A stretch of 64,000 nt of DNA from Acidimicrobiales bacterium (GCA_025463985.1 JAODBM010000128.1:1-64000); one strand, 5' to 3'. Positions 8,869-17,538 are shown, numbered from the stretch's first letter. The notes: a model not told the origin generated them from the sequence alone. Numbers and translations: made by a program.

Positions 8869-9318
8869 AGTGAGATCGACCTCGCCCTGATCGGCCTCTT
8901 GCAGAAGGATGCGCGGCGCACCAACCGCGAGCTGGCCGAGACGGTCGGCATCGCGCAGTCGACGTGTCATGAGCGCGTGCGCAGCCTGCGGGCCCGCGGC
9001 ATCATCCGCGGCTGGCACGCCGACGTCGATCCGGCCGCGCTCGGCCGTCCCATCAGCGCGCTCGTCAGCGTCCGGCTGCAGCCCAAGACCACCGCGAGCG
9101 TGCGGGCCTTCCAGCACGATCTCCTTCTGGTGCCCGAGACGCTCGCGGTGTGGATGGTGTCGGGCGCCGACGACTTCGTGGTCGAGATCGCCGTCCCCGA
9201 CGTCGGGCGCGTTCGGGACTTCGTGCTCGAGCACGTCACGAGCCGGCCTGATGTGGTCGACGCGCGGACGGCGCTCGTCTACGAGCAGGCGCGTGCGCCG
9301 TTCGTGGCCCCGCTCTGA
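8848..9318 (+). CDS. Lrp/AsnC-family transcriptional regulator
   Basis: The 156-residue length is typical of the family. An N-terminal winged helix (about residues 8-60) includes the opening I-D-x-x-L-I-x-L-L-Q-K-D-A-R and a recognition-helix segment TVGIAQSTCHERVR. The C-terminal RAM/ligand domain (about 70-145) has the expected alternating strands. The start ATG 8848 has a good GAAGGAG site ten bases upstream. It is transcribed divergently from the indolepyruvate oxidoreductase, so it probably senses an amino acid or 2-oxoacid and controls that gene. An inverted repeat flanking the promoter supports this. Confidence 0.9.
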   Translation: MGEQPKISEIDLALIGLLQKDARRTNRELAETVGIAQSTCHERVRSLRARGIIRGWHADVDPAALGRPISALVSVRLQPKTTASVRAFQHDLLLVPETLAVWMVSGADDFVVEIAVPDVGRVRDFVLEHVTSRPDVVDARTALVYEQARAPFVAPL

Positions 9319-9340
9319 GCCACCCCGCCCCGAGGCACGC

Positions 9341-9910
9341 TCACGACGCGGCCGCGGCCGCGGGCGTGGGCGCGGGCGGCCACGGGTGGTGGGGGAGCCC
9401 CTCGCCGTCGAGCGTGCGCAGCGCGGCGGGCACCATGCCGCCCCACCAGCCGACCACCAGGGCCAGCTCGAGCGTCGCCTCGGGCCCGAGCCGCTCCAGC
9501 AGCGCGGCCCGAGTCGTCGTCAGGTCGCGGCGGTCGAGCAGGTCGTCGGCGAACCGCCGCGCGAGCTGCAGGTCGGCATCGTCGAGGTCCTGGCCCTGCG
9601 CGAGCAGTGCGCAGTCGTCGGGCGTGAGGCCCGCGGCGAGCGCCATCGGCTCGTGCTCGTGCCACTCGTAGCCCAGCTGGTGCCGGTGGGCGAGGTGCAG
9701 GATCACCGCCTCCCGCACCCGGGGCGGCAGCGCTCCTTCGTGCAGCAGCGCGGTGCTCAGCAGCACGAAGGGTCGGAACGCGCGGCCCGCGTTGGCCATC
9801 AGCCGCAGGATCGGCAGGTCGTTGCCGGAGCGCTCGAGCTTCTCGAGGATGCGCTGGACCTCGCCGTCGGTGTCGGCGGCGCGGCGCTGGCCGAACGTGC
9901 CCTCGGTCAT
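9341..9910 (-). CDS. Carboxymuconolactone decarboxylase (CMD)/AhpD-like protein
   Basis: The 189 residues hold an alpha-helical CMD-type fold. The helix with REAVILHLAHRHQLGYEWHEHEPMA matches the family core, in which a Glu and a downstream His often take part in catalysis; the CxxC of peroxidase-type AhpD is absent. The tail is Ala/Pro-rich. It is the last gene of a minus-strand run that begins with another CMD-fold gene at 12949. Its substrate is unknown; the neighbours (thiolase, DUF35, alpha/beta hydrolase) suggest side-chain or ring degradation of a CoA-linked compound. Confidence 0.75.
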   Translation of the reverse strand: MTEGTFGQRRAADTDGEVQRILEKLERSGNDLPILRLMANAGRAFRPFVLLSTALLHEGALPPRVREAVILHLAHRHQLGYEWHEHEPMALAAGLTPDDCALLAQGQDLDDADLQLARRFADDLLDRRDLTTTRAALLERLGPEATLELALVVGWWGGMVPAALRTLDGEGLPHHPWPPAPTPAAAAAS

Positions 9911-9941
9911 CGCGGGCGCCTTCCCATGCGCTGGGTGGCCA

Positions 9942-11108
9942 TCAGCCGTCGGACCGGAGCATCACGCCCCCCGAGTTGAAGAACATGCCGCCCGGAGCGA
10001 CGAGCGCGTGCCGGGCGCCGGCCACCTGGCGGGCGCCGGCGGTGCCACGCAGCTGATCGACGGCCTCGCGGAAGTGGTTGGAGCCCTGCACGCCGCCGTC
10101 GGAGAGGCTGCCGCCGTGCGTGTTGACCGGCACCCGACCGCCCAGCAGCAGCCGGTTGGTGGCGGCGTCCCAGCTGTCGTCGAACAGCGCATCGGCCTCG
10201 CCGTCCCCGCAGAAGCCGAGCGCCTCGAACCAGCGCACGCAGATGATCGTGAAGCCGTCGTAGGGGAAGAAGACGTCGATGTCGTCGCGGCGGACGTCGC
10301 TGCGCCGCCACATCTCGCGGGCCACGATCTGCTGGCCGGTGTGGCCGAGGTCGGTCACCTGGTCCTCGTAGGGCAGGTCCGTCTGGCCCATCACTGCGGC
10401 GTGGATGAGCACCGGGACGTGCGGGAGGTCGAGGGCCCGCTCCGTCGACGTCACGATGAAGGCGTCGGCGCCGTCGACCGGATAGTCCATGTCGAAGGCG
10501 GTAAGTGGCTCGCGGACCATGCGAGCCGAGAGGTAGTCCTCCATCGTCAGCGGCTTGCGCATCGCCGCGTGCTCGTTGGCGATCGCGTTGGACCGGCTGT
10601 TGATCGCGACCTTGCCGAACACCTCACGGCCCACGCCGAACTGCTCGAGGTATCGCCCGGCCCACGGCGCGTAGCCCACGGGCGAGGCGAACGTGTCGGG
10701 GTCGGAGGCGAGCACGTTGAAGCCCGGCCCGGCACGCTCGCGGAACGGGTCCGCGATCGCCGAGCGCGAGACGCCCGTGGCCCGGTAGTTGCCGTGGTAC
10801 ACGAGCACGGTCTGAGCACTGCCGGCATGCACCGCGTTCATCGCCTCGATGAGCTGGTGCTGGAACGGTACGGTCGGGTTGGCCCACCACGTGCATGCCG
10901 GGATGCCGAGCGCTCCCTGCACTTGATGAGCGGGGATGACGCGGTTCGACCCGCAGAGTCCGTCGATCTCGTCCCGCTCGATGCCGGCGTCGCGGATCGC
11001 CGCGATGCACGCCTCCAGCACGAGGCTGGCCGAGGTGCGGCCGCTGTTGCGCGAGTACTCCGTCGTGCCCAGACCGACGATCGCCACCCGGTCCTTGATG
11101 TCGCTCAC
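9942..11108 (-). CDS. Thiolase-fold lipid-transfer/Ltp2-like protein (thiolase or retro-aldolase)
   Basis: The protein has 388 residues from GTG 11108, which overlaps the stop of the DUF35 gene (GTGA). It opens with RVAIVGLGTTEYSR, the usual start of SCP2/lipid-transfer thiolases. The region where degradative thiolases have their nucleophilic Cys carries none (TWWANPTVPFQHQ), while a VNTHGG motif near the C-terminus is kept. This pattern, with a DUF35 partner encoded directly upstream, resembles Ltp2 retro-aldolases of steroid side-chain degradation, which cleave beta-hydroxyacyl-CoA-type intermediates. A thiolytic role cannot be excluded. It is probably the catalytic half of a two-subunit enzyme. 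Confidence 0.75.
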   Translation of the reverse strand: MSDIKDRVAIVGLGTTEYSRNSGRTSASLVLEACIAAIRDAGIERDEIDGLCGSNRVIPAHQVQGALGIPACTWWANPTVPFQHQLIEAMNAVHAGSAQTVLVYHGNYRATGVSRSAIADPFRERAGPGFNVLASDPDTFASPVGYAPWAGRYLEQFGVGREVFGKVAINSRSNAIANEHAAMRKPLTMEDYLSARMVREPLTAFDMDYPVDGADAFIVTSTERALDLPHVPVLIHAAVMGQTDLPYEDQVTDLGHTGQQIVAREMWRRSDVRRDDIDVFFPYDGFTIICVRWFEALGFCGDGEADALFDDSWDAATNRLLLGGRVPVNTHGGSLSDGGVQGSNHFREAVDQLRGTAGARQVAGARHALVAPGGMFFNSGGVMLRSDG

Positions 11109-11545
11109 GCCGCACCCGCCGGGCGGAACGCGGGCACCGGCGAGCCGTCGCGCGTGATCCACGTGAGCTCCACGTCGTCGCCGATGCGGGGCTCGGGCAT
11201 GTCGACGATCGGCGCCGTGAACCGGAGGCCGTCCTGCTCGACGAGGTCGACGGCGGCGAGTGGGTACCCACCCCCGCCCGCAACGCCGGCGCTCGGCGCG
11301 GCCAGGTGCAGCACGGTGTGCAGCGCGACCGTGCCGCGGCCGCTCACCTCCGTGGCCCGGACGTCGGACGACCAGCACCGGGGACACACCGCTCGCGGCG
11401 GCTGGTGCCACAGTCGGCACTCGGCGCAGCGGTTGACGAGCAGCCGGCGCTCGAGCCGGCCGCGGTAGTGCTCGACGTTGTCCTGATCGATGCGCGTGTT
11501 CGGGTACGCCGCGAGGACCTCGTCGTCGGTGGCCGCTTCGCTCAT
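11105..11545 (-). CDS. DUF35 / Zn-ribbon OB-fold protein, partner of the thiolase-like enzyme
   Basis: This 146-residue protein has a rubredoxin-like zinc ribbon (CAECRLW and CPRC at about residues 39-56) followed by an OB-fold domain (VSGRGTVALHTVLH onward). DUF35 proteins bind acyl-CoA and form complexes with thiolase-fold partners such as Ltp2. The stop overlaps the GTG of the thiolase-like gene, showing tight coupling. ATG 11545 is preferred because AAAGG lies seven bases upstream; an ATG two codons earlier would leave only one base of spacing. Confidence 0.85.
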   Translation of the reverse strand: MSEAATDDEVLAAYPNTRIDQDNVEHYRGRLERRLLVNRCAECRLWHQPPRAVCPRCWSSDVRATEVSGRGTVALHTVLHLAAPSAGVAGGGGYPLAAVDLVEQDGLRFTAPIVDMPEPRIGDDVELTWITRDGSPVPAFRPAGAA

Positions 11546-11585
11546 GTGCATGCCTTTCGAGATCGGGTGGGTGCGGCTCCGCCGT

Positions 11586-12344
11586 TCAGCCTTCGACGCG
11601 GGACACGAACGAGCCGACCAGCTCGTTGAGCTCGGTCGGTCGCTCGATGTGCACCGAATGGCCGCAGCCGGCGAAGCGCTGCAGGCGGGCCGAGGGGATG
11701 GCCGCCGCCAGCCTCTCGCCAAGGCGGATGGGGATGGCGGCGTCGTCGTCGGCATGGATGACGAGCGTGGGCACCGTGAGCTCGCCGAGCTGGTCGGCGG
11801 ACGCCGCGTCGCGGAGCGCCGGAGCGAGGGCGGTGAAGCCGCGGGCGCGGTTCTCGTTTGCCATCGCGCGATAGGACGCCAAGAACTCGGCGTGCGAGGC
11901 CCGGAACGACTCGGAGAACGCACGCGTGACGTGCGCATCGGGCGAGGGTTGGGCGCGCGGCGCGCCGCCCCGCGACGCGGTCGGCGGCATGCAGGTGCTC
12001 ACGAGGACGAGCGAGCGGACGAGCTCGGGGCGCCGCACGGCGACGGCCTGGGCGATCATGCCGCCGAGCGAGAACCCGAGCAGGTGGACCGCGTCGAAGC
12101 CTGCGGCCGCCACGACCGCGCTGACGTCGTCGACGAGATCGTCGGGCGTCGCCGCCGCCCGGGCCCTCGACGACTGCCCGAAGCCACGGGTGTCCGGGAG
12201 GAGGAGCGTCAGCTCGCCGGCCAGCACGCGTTGGTGCACCCACGAGCGGCGATCGACCAGCCCGCCGTGGACCAGCAGCAGCGGCGGGCCCGCGCCGATC
12301 CGCTCGGTCGAGATGCCGCGGTCCTCGAGGCGGGTGGTCGTCAC
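11586..12344 (-). CDS. Alpha/beta hydrolase
   Basis: The gene encodes 252 residues from GTG 12344, overlapping the stop of the CMD-fold gene upstream. The order is typical: oxyanion loop LLLVHGG (about 23-29), nucleophile elbow GFSLGG (Ser about 95), acid in a VIHADDD segment and catalytic His in GCGHSVH. It resembles 3-oxoadipate enol-lactonase and meta-cleavage hydrolases. Pairing with a CMD gene directly upstream recalls the PcaC/PcaD arrangement of protocatechuate degradation, so a lactone or C-C bond substrate is plausible. The other genes of the operon (DUF35, thiolase-like) point to a CoA-linked pathway. Confidence 0.8.
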   Translation of the reverse strand: MTTTRLEDRGISTERIGAGPPLLLVHGGLVDRRSWVHQRVLAGELTLLLPDTRGFGQSSRARAAATPDDLVDDVSAVVAAAGFDAVHLLGFSLGGMIAQAVAVRRPELVRSLVLVSTCMPPTASRGGAPRAQPSPDAHVTRAFSESFRASHAEFLASYRAMANENRARGFTALAPALRDAASADQLGELTVPTLVIHADDDAAIPIRLGERLAAAIPSARLQRFAGCGHSVHIERPTELNELVGSFVSRVEG

Positions 12345-12949
12345 CGAGCCACGTCCGGCGGGTCCAGCGGCGCGATGCCCTCGTCGAGCGGCACGCCCCA
12401 CGCCCCGAGGAACCGCGCCAGCATCCCGTAGTAGGCACCCAGCACGGCGATCTCCGTGATGGCCCGCGGGCCGAGGTGGGCAAGCGCGGCCAGATCGCGC
12501 GCCGCGGGCCGCCGCCCGCAGGCGACGTCGCATCCCACCCGGGCCGCGGCGACGACCGGGTCGGCGGCGTCGGTCGCGAGCGCGGCCACGAGGGCCTCGG
12601 GTTCGACGCCGAGCCGGCGGGCGCTGCGGTGGTGCTGCGACCACTCGTACGTGCTGCCCAACGCCGCGGCGACGGCGAGGACGACCGACTCGCGCAGCGC
12701 GGGGTCGAGGACCGACCGCTCGCGCAGCATCGTGCCGAGCCCCGCGACCGCGCCGACGGCCTCCGGGCTGTTGCCGAGCGCCTTGAACACGTTGGGCACG
12801 CCGCCGCGGGCGCCGGCCACCGCGTCGTACGCGGCGGTGAGCTGGGGGTCGGCGGGGCTCGCCTCGACCAGCGGGAGCACCGCGGCACCGTCGGCCGATG
12901 GCACCGCCGACTCGCCGTCGGGTCGCTCGTCGTCGTACCCCATCGCCAT
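12341..12949 (-). CDS. Carboxymuconolactone decarboxylase-family protein
   Basis: The 202 residues form a single CMD/AhpD-like domain. The segment RESVVLAVAAALGSTYEWSQHHRSAR matches the family's long helix, with Glu and His at the usual catalytic positions and no CxxC. It is the first gene of a five-gene minus-strand operon (CMD, alpha/beta hydrolase, DUF35, thiolase-like, CMD) with 4-base overlaps at two joints. ATG 12949 is taken as start; an in-frame ATG two codons later is possible. The octamer TAGTCGTC follows at 12950-12957 and is repeated in inverse orientation at 13054-13061, so the divergent promoter may be jointly controlled. Confidence 0.75.
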   Translation of the reverse strand: MAMGYDDERPDGESAVPSADGAAVLPLVEASPADPQLTAAYDAVAGARGGVPNVFKALGNSPEAVGAVAGLGTMLRERSVLDPALRESVVLAVAAALGSTYEWSQHHRSARRLGVEPEALVAALATDAADPVVAAARVGCDVACGRRPAARDLAALAHLGPRAITEIAVLGAYYGMLARFLGAWGVPLDEGIAPLDPPDVAR

Positions 12950-13124
12950 TAGTCGTCAGGCTAGCAACTCCGAAATGTGCCCGTGAACCCGGCTCCGACC
13001 AGCGTCATTCTTGATCTTGATCGCGCTGAAGGCGGTGGCGTCGTGAGGCGTACGACGACTAGTGTCCGAGACCACTCGCCCACCTGGAAGCATGGTGGAC
13101 ACCCGCATCGCAAGGGAGACAGTG

Positions 13125-14330
13125 GTGACCCAGATGCCCGACGCGGCCGCGCTGCGCGGCCTCAAGATCGTCGAGATCGCTCATGTGATCGCCGGACCGC
13201 TCGCCGGAGGCCTGATGGCCGACCTCGGCGCCGATGTGATCCACGTCGAGCCGCCCGTCGTGGGCGACGCGCAGCGGGTGACCGGCAACCACAAGGACGG
13301 CGTCTACCTGTGGTGGAAGGTGTCGGGTCGCAACAAGCGCTCGGTCACGCTCGACCTGCGCCAGACCGAGGGCCAGCAGATCGCGCACGACCTGGTGCGC
13401 TGGGCCGACGTCGTCATCACCAACTTCCGGGTCGAGACGCTCGAGAAGTGGCATCTCGACTGGCCGTCGGTGCACGAGGTGAACCCCAAGGTCGTGATGC
13501 TGCAGGTCACCGGCTTCGGCGCCGACACGACCCTGCGCAACAGCCCCGGCTTCGGCAAGGTCGGCGAAGCCATGAGCGGTGTCGTGCACCTCACCGGCTT
13601 CCCGGACGGCCCGCCGATCCACACCGGCTTCTCGCACGGCGACTCGGTCACGGGCCTGTTCGGCGCGTTCTCGGTGCTCGCCGCCATCTACCGGCGCGAC
13701 AACGACCCCGACTTCGACGGCGAGTGGATCGACCTCGCGCTGTTCGAGGGCCTCTACCGGCTGTGCGAGTGGCAGGTGATCATGTACGACCAGCTCGGCG
13801 TGCCGCCGCTGCGCGCGGGCAACCGCCTGGCCAACGCCCCGGCGCCGGTGGTCAACACCTACCTCTCGCTGGACGACATCTGGATCACGGTCACCTCGGG
13901 GACGCCGCGCGCGGTCGAGAAGGTCGCCGCGCTGCTGGGCGAGCCGGCCAGCGACTACGACGAGCCGCGCAAGCAGTACGAGCGCGCCGACCGGCTCGAC
14001 GAGCTGCTGCGGCAGTACGTGGCCGGGCGCACGGCTGACGAGGCCCTCGAGATCATGGCTCGCAGCGAGGTCGTGGCCTCGAAGATCTTCAGCGCGAAGG
14101 ACATCGTCGAAGACCCCACCTACATCGAGCGCGGCAACGTGATCGAGATCGACGATCCCGACCTCGGCACCGTCAAGATGCAGCGGGCGTTCCCCAAGAT
14201 GGCCAACCACGGCGGGGCCGTCTGGCGCACGGGCGCTAAGCTCGGCGAGGACAATGCCCGCGTCTATCAGGACATCCTCGGTCTGAGCGCCGAGGAGATC
14301 GATCGCCTCGAGGGCCAGGGCGTCATCTGA
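13125..14330 (+). CDS. CaiB/BaiF (family III) CoA transferase
   Basis: The 401-residue protein moves CoA between carboxylic acids. The start GTG 13125 is chosen because AAGGGA sits seven bases upstream and the family's usual opening (LRGLKIVEIAHVIAGPLAGG) follows at once; an upstream GTG at 13062 would add 21 unmatched residues. The nucleotide-binding region has DLGADVIHVEPP, and the central HxGFSHGDSVTGLFGA segment is typical. Formyl-CoA transferase has its Asp nucleophile in a DVSMQD segment; here it aligns with IDLALFE, so a Glu may occupy that place. It overlaps the next gene by one base (TGATG). It probably activates a carboxylic acid for the degradation genes that follow. Confidence 0.85.
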   Translation: MTQMPDAAALRGLKIVEIAHVIAGPLAGGLMADLGADVIHVEPPVVGDAQRVTGNHKDGVYLWWKVSGRNKRSVTLDLRQTEGQQIAHDLVRWADVVITNFRVETLEKWHLDWPSVHEVNPKVVMLQVTGFGADTTLRNSPGFGKVGEAMSGVVHLTGFPDGPPIHTGFSHGDSVTGLFGAFSVLAAIYRRDNDPDFDGEWIDLALFEGLYRLCEWQVIMYDQLGVPPLRAGNRLANAPAPVVNTYLSLDDIWITVTSGTPRAVEKVAALLGEPASDYDEPRKQYERADRLDELLRQYVAGRTADEALEIMARSEVVASKIFSAKDIVEDPTYIERGNVIEIDDPDLGTVKMQRAFPKMANHGGAVWRTGAKLGEDNARVYQDILGLSAEEIDRLEGQGVI

Positions 14331-15268
14331 TGCCGCCGGACGGCGCGTCGAGCGCGCTCAGCGCCACGGCCGCTCGGGACTTCCTCTGCTCGCCGTGGAC
14401 CCGCGCGCAGGGGCTCGACCCCATCGCCACCGCCGGCACCTACGACACGTTCCTGACGATCGAGGTGCCGCTCCCGTGGCCGAAGGATGTCGCCGAGCTG
14501 CCGGTCGTGGCCGCGGCCGGAGATCAGGAGCGCACGCGGGTGCTGGCCGTGGTGCCGCGCCAGGGCGCCGAGCTCCCGCGGGTGACGCGCTGGCTGCGGG
14601 TAGGCCCCAACCGCTTCGACGGCCGCTCCTACGAGGCGGCTCCTGATCGGCTGGAGGTCCTCGTCGCCGAGCTCGCGGATCCCGATCGCGACCCAGCCGA
14701 TCCTGGCGTGCCGGCGGGCCCGACGGTGCTGGTGTGCGGGCACGGCCGGCGGGACCGGTGCTGCGGCCAGCTGGGCACCAAGCTGGCGCTGGACGTGGCC
14801 GGCCGACTGCCTGGGTTCGAGGTCCTGCGCTGCAGCCACACCGGGGGACACCGCTTCGCCCCCACGGCGGTGACGCTGCCCGACGGGCGCCTGTGGGCGC
14901 ACCTCGACCCGCTGATCCTCGATGGCATCGTCACCCGCACGATCGCACCCGCGGCCTTGCACGACCACTACCGCGGTTGCACCGCCGTCGACGGGTGGGC
15001 TCAGGTCGTCGAGCGGGCGCTCTTCGAGCACCACGGCTGGTCGTGGCTGGACGTCGACTTCACCGCTCGCTCGACCCCCGACGGCGAGGGTGCCGCCGAG
15101 GTGGAGTTCCGGTGGGATGGCCCGCGCCCAGGGAAGGCGACGGCCACGGTGCTGATCGACGGCGCCGTGCCCGTCCTCGACTGCGGCCTGCCGCCCGAGA
15201 TGGCCCGCAAGCGAGCCGCCCGGTTCGAGCTCGTCGACCTGCGGGTCGACGGCGCCCCGCCGGCCTGA
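14330..15268 (+). CDS. Sucrase/ferredoxin-like (Apd1-type) thioredoxin-fold protein
   Basis: The 312-residue protein belongs to the sucraseferredoxin-like family, which has a thioredoxin-like ferredoxin fold. The diagnostic segments are CGHGRRDRCCGQLG (about 139-152) and CSHTGGHRFAPT (about 169-180), whose Cys and His residues are candidate iron-sulfur ligands, as in yeast Apd1. Related actinobacterial proteins are thought to act in redox or metal handling, but no reaction is established. It shares one base with the CoA transferase stop (TGATG), so the two are co-translated, although a functional link is unclear. A long hairpin follows the stop. Confidence 0.75.
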   Translation: MPPDGASSALSATAARDFLCSPWTRAQGLDPIATAGTYDTFLTIEVPLPWPKDVAELPVVAAAGDQERTRVLAVVPRQGAELPRVTRWLRVGPNRFDGRSYEAAPDRLEVLVAELADPDRDPADPGVPAGPTVLVCGHGRRDRCCGQLGTKLALDVAGRLPGFEVLRCSHTGGHRFAPTAVTLPDGRLWAHLDPLILDGIVTRTIAPAALHDHYRGCTAVDGWAQVVERALFEHHGWSWLDVDFTARSTPDGEGAAEVEFRWDGPRPGKATATVLIDGAVPVLDCGLPPEMARKRAARFELVDLRVDGAPPA

Positions 15269-15287
15269 GCCGCACCGGCCTCTCGAA

Positions 15288-15331
15288 CTGGGTGGGACCG
15301 CGGTCGTCCTGACGACGCCGGTACCACCCGG
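15288..15331. terminator. Bidirectional hairpin between convergent genes
   Basis: Two 21-base arms (15288-15308 and 15311-15331) are complementary at 17 of 21 positions around a 2-base loop. The hairpin lies between the stop at 15268 (+) and the stop of the minus-strand dioxygenase at 15366, the expected place for a shared terminator. No T-run is present. Confidence 0.55.
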
Positions 15332-15365
15332 TTGGGTGTGCGGCCCGCCGGCCGGTCAGGTCAGG

Positions 15366-16229
15366 TCAGGTTTGGGGCTCGAGCGCGCCGAGCTTCTGGA
15401 AGAAGTCGCTCCAGCCGGCGTGGCTGATCGAGACCCGTCGCAGCGCGCGCCGCTCCTCGGTCCGGAGTGCGTCGCGTCCGTGCTGCAAGGCCACGTTGTC
15501 CCAGATCACGAGGTCCTGCGCACGCCAGTGGTGCTCGTACACGTAGTCCTCGTCGTAGATGTAGGAGAAGAGCTCGTCGAGCAGGTCGTTGCCCTCGCCG
15601 CGCTCGACGCCCTCGATCCACACGGTGGTGAACTGGCCCACGTACAGGACCGGGTCGTGGGTCACTGGGTGCGTGAGGACGATGGGATGGGCCTGGCGGG
15701 GGAACGCCGTCGCTGGCAGCTCGTCGGGCAGGCGGTGCCGCAGGGGACGAAGGTCGGGGTGCTTGGGATCGCTGTAGTCGGCCATGTCGACGGCCACCAT
15801 CGTGACGATGCGCCGGGCCAGCTCCGACGGCAGGCGATGGAAGGCGGCCTCCGGGCTGACGTAGCGCGTGCAGGTGACGTCGGGGGAGATGTCCATCCCG
15901 TAGAGCGAGAGCGCCAGCAGCGGGTGCGGCGTGTACGTGCGGTCCGAGTGGAAGTAGAGCCGCTCGGTGATCGGGAGGAACGCGTCCGGGTCGAGGTTGG
16001 AGACCATCGAGGCGCTCGAGCCGTCACCGAACTCGTCGACCACGGGGCCGAACGTCGAGACGGCGCGGATCTGGTCGTCGTACGAGAGGTCCTGGTCGCG
16101 GAAGACCAGGAGGCGCCGCTGTGCGTACAGGGCCCGCAGCTCCAACTGGTCGTCCTCCGCGATGGGCTCGCGCAGGTCGATCTCGCTGATCTCCGCCCCG
16201 CCGAACCCCGGCAGTGCCGACACCTTCAT
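15366..16229 (-). CDS. TauD/TfdA-family Fe(II)/2-oxoglutarate dioxygenase
   Basis: This 287-residue dioxygenase couples 2-oxoglutarate decarboxylation to substrate hydroxylation, often releasing a sulfonate, ether or amine group. The iron ligands are HSD (about residue 89-91) and the distal His in the WDNVALQHGR segment, with the following Arg binding 2-oxoglutarate. ATG 16229 has a GGGGGAG ribosome site eight bases upstream. It is divergent from an amidohydrolase across a 160-base region with a clear inverted repeat. Two further paralogs lie at 17643 and 18476 and share the C-terminal block V-x-E-H-x-W-x-x-x-D. The substrate is unknown. Confidence 0.85.
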   Translation of the reverse strand: MKVSALPGFGGAEISEIDLREPIAEDDQLELRALYAQRRLLVFRDQDLSYDDQIRAVSTFGPVVDEFGDGSSASMVSNLDPDAFLPITERLYFHSDRTYTPHPLLALSLYGMDISPDVTCTRYVSPEAAFHRLPSELARRIVTMVAVDMADYSDPKHPDLRPLRHRLPDELPATAFPRQAHPIVLTHPVTHDPVLYVGQFTTVWIEGVERGEGNDLLDELFSYIYDEDYVYEHHWRAQDLVIWDNVALQHGRDALRTEERRALRRVSISHAGWSDFFQKLGALEPQT

Positions 16230-16303
16230 GGCAGATCTCCCCCAGTGGACCGTGCGACGATCGGGATCGTACTGCTCCCGCCTGCCGCAAACAAGACACA
16301 TAT

Positions 16304-16325
16304 GGCAAAAGTTGATTACTTTGCC
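16304..16325. promoter_or_regulatory. Inverted-repeat operator between dioxygenase and amidohydrolase genes
   Basis: GGCAAA (16304-16309) and TTTGCC (16320-16325) form an inverted repeat around an AT-rich centre, with the outer match extended by GT/AC inside the arms. It lies in the AT-rich part of the divergent promoter, 65 bases before the amidohydrolase start and 75 bases before the minus-strand dioxygenase. The size suits a TetR- or GntR-type dimer. Confidence 0.45.
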
Positions 16326-16389
16326 TGACCCTCAGTAGTTTGCCCCGGACCGGAGCCGAGATGTCTCCGTGACGGTGACTGGAGCCGAC

Positions 16390-17529
16390 ATGCCGAACCT
16401 CGATGTGAAGACCGCCCCCGTCGTCGACGCCGACGGCCACGTGAACGAGAACCGCGTCGACTGGGTCGAGCGGCTCGGTCCCGACTTCGCGGACGTCGCC
16501 CCGCGCTTCCTCAACGGCCTGCACCTCCTCGTCGAGGGCCAGGTCCTCCCGCGCAGCCAGGACCTGCTCGGCCCGACCAACGACCCGCGCCCGAAGGTCC
16601 ACAAGTCCGACAAGTACTGGAGCAACCGGCCCGGCCAGCGCGACCCGGATGCCCGCCTGCGTGACATGGACGAGGAGGGCATCGACGTGGCCTTCCTCTT
16701 CGGCACCTACATCTCGCTGACCGGCATGGGCGGCATCAAGAACCCACGGTTGGCGGCCGCGCTGGCACGCTCCTACAACGACTGGCTGCACGACGAGTTC
16801 TGCTCGGCGGATCCCGCGCGCCTCAAGGCGGTGGCCGTGCTCCCGCTGCAGGACCCGGAGGCCGCCGTGGCCGAGATCGGGCGGGTGGCGGCGAAGGGCG
16901 TGCTCGGCGTGCACACGCTGCCGCAGATCCAGCGGACGCCGTTGCACGATCCCTCGTTCGACCGGGTCTGGGCCGCCGCGCAGGACGCCGACGTGCCGAT
17001 GTCGGTGCACATCGTCAACAGCTACGGCTCGATGGGCGACCTCTTCCCGACGTTCGGCCAGAAGCACGCGTTCGTGCCGGTCGACATGATGGCGGCCGTC
17101 ACCTCGTTCACCGCCGGCGGCCTGCTCGAGCGGTTCCCCCGCCTGAAGGTGGCGTTCTTCGAGGCCGGCGTGGGCTGGCTGCCCTGGCTGGCCGCGCGGC
17201 TCGACCAGCACGTCCAGCTCCTGCCCGACGACTTTCCGGCCCGCACTCGCCTGCCGAGCGAGTGGCTCAGCAGCGACCGGGTGTTCTTCGGGGTCGAGCC
17301 CGACGATCCGTTCATGGCTTCGGCCATCGCCGCGTACGGCGAGGAGCGGTTCCTGTACTCATCGGACTACTCCCACTTCGACTGCGAGTGCCCCGAGACC
17401 GTCGAGGAGCTCTTCGAGAACGAGGACCTCTCGCCCACGGCGCGGGAGAAGGTCGCCGGCGCCAATGCGGCGACGTTCTTCGGCCTCGGCGCCCTGGCCC
17501 CGCTCGCTCGACCGACCGTCGCCAGCTGA
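16390..17529 (+). CDS. Amidohydrolase-family protein (ACMSD-like, metal-dependent)
   Basis: The protein has 379 residues; ATG 16390 is chosen for the GGAG five bases upstream (an in-frame GTG at 16369 is an alternative). It belongs to the amidohydrolase-2 group that includes aminocarboxymuconate-semialdehyde decarboxylase. The opening motif is VDADGHVNEN, in which the second His of the usual HxH is Asn, as often seen in actinobacterial members starting DxDxHxxE. A central MSVHIVN His, a C-terminal FFEAGVGWLPW block and a YSSDYSH segment with the catalytic Asp are present. Likely roles are decarboxylation or hydrolysis of a ring-cleavage product. It is followed by a good promoter for the next operon. 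Confidence 0.8.
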   Translation: MPNLDVKTAPVVDADGHVNENRVDWVERLGPDFADVAPRFLNGLHLLVEGQVLPRSQDLLGPTNDPRPKVHKSDKYWSNRPGQRDPDARLRDMDEEGIDVAFLFGTYISLTGMGGIKNPRLAAALARSYNDWLHDEFCSADPARLKAVAVLPLQDPEAAVAEIGRVAAKGVLGVHTLPQIQRTPLHDPSFDRVWAAAQDADVPMSVHIVNSYGSMGDLFPTFGQKHAFVPVDMMAAVTSFTAGGLLERFPRLKVAFFEAGVGWLPWLAARLDQHVQLLPDDFPARTRLPSEWLSSDRVFFGVEPDDPFMASAIAAYGEERFLYSSDYSHFDCECPETVEELFENEDLSPTAREKVAGANAATFFGLGALAPLARPTVAS

Positions 17530-17538
17530 ACCGACACT

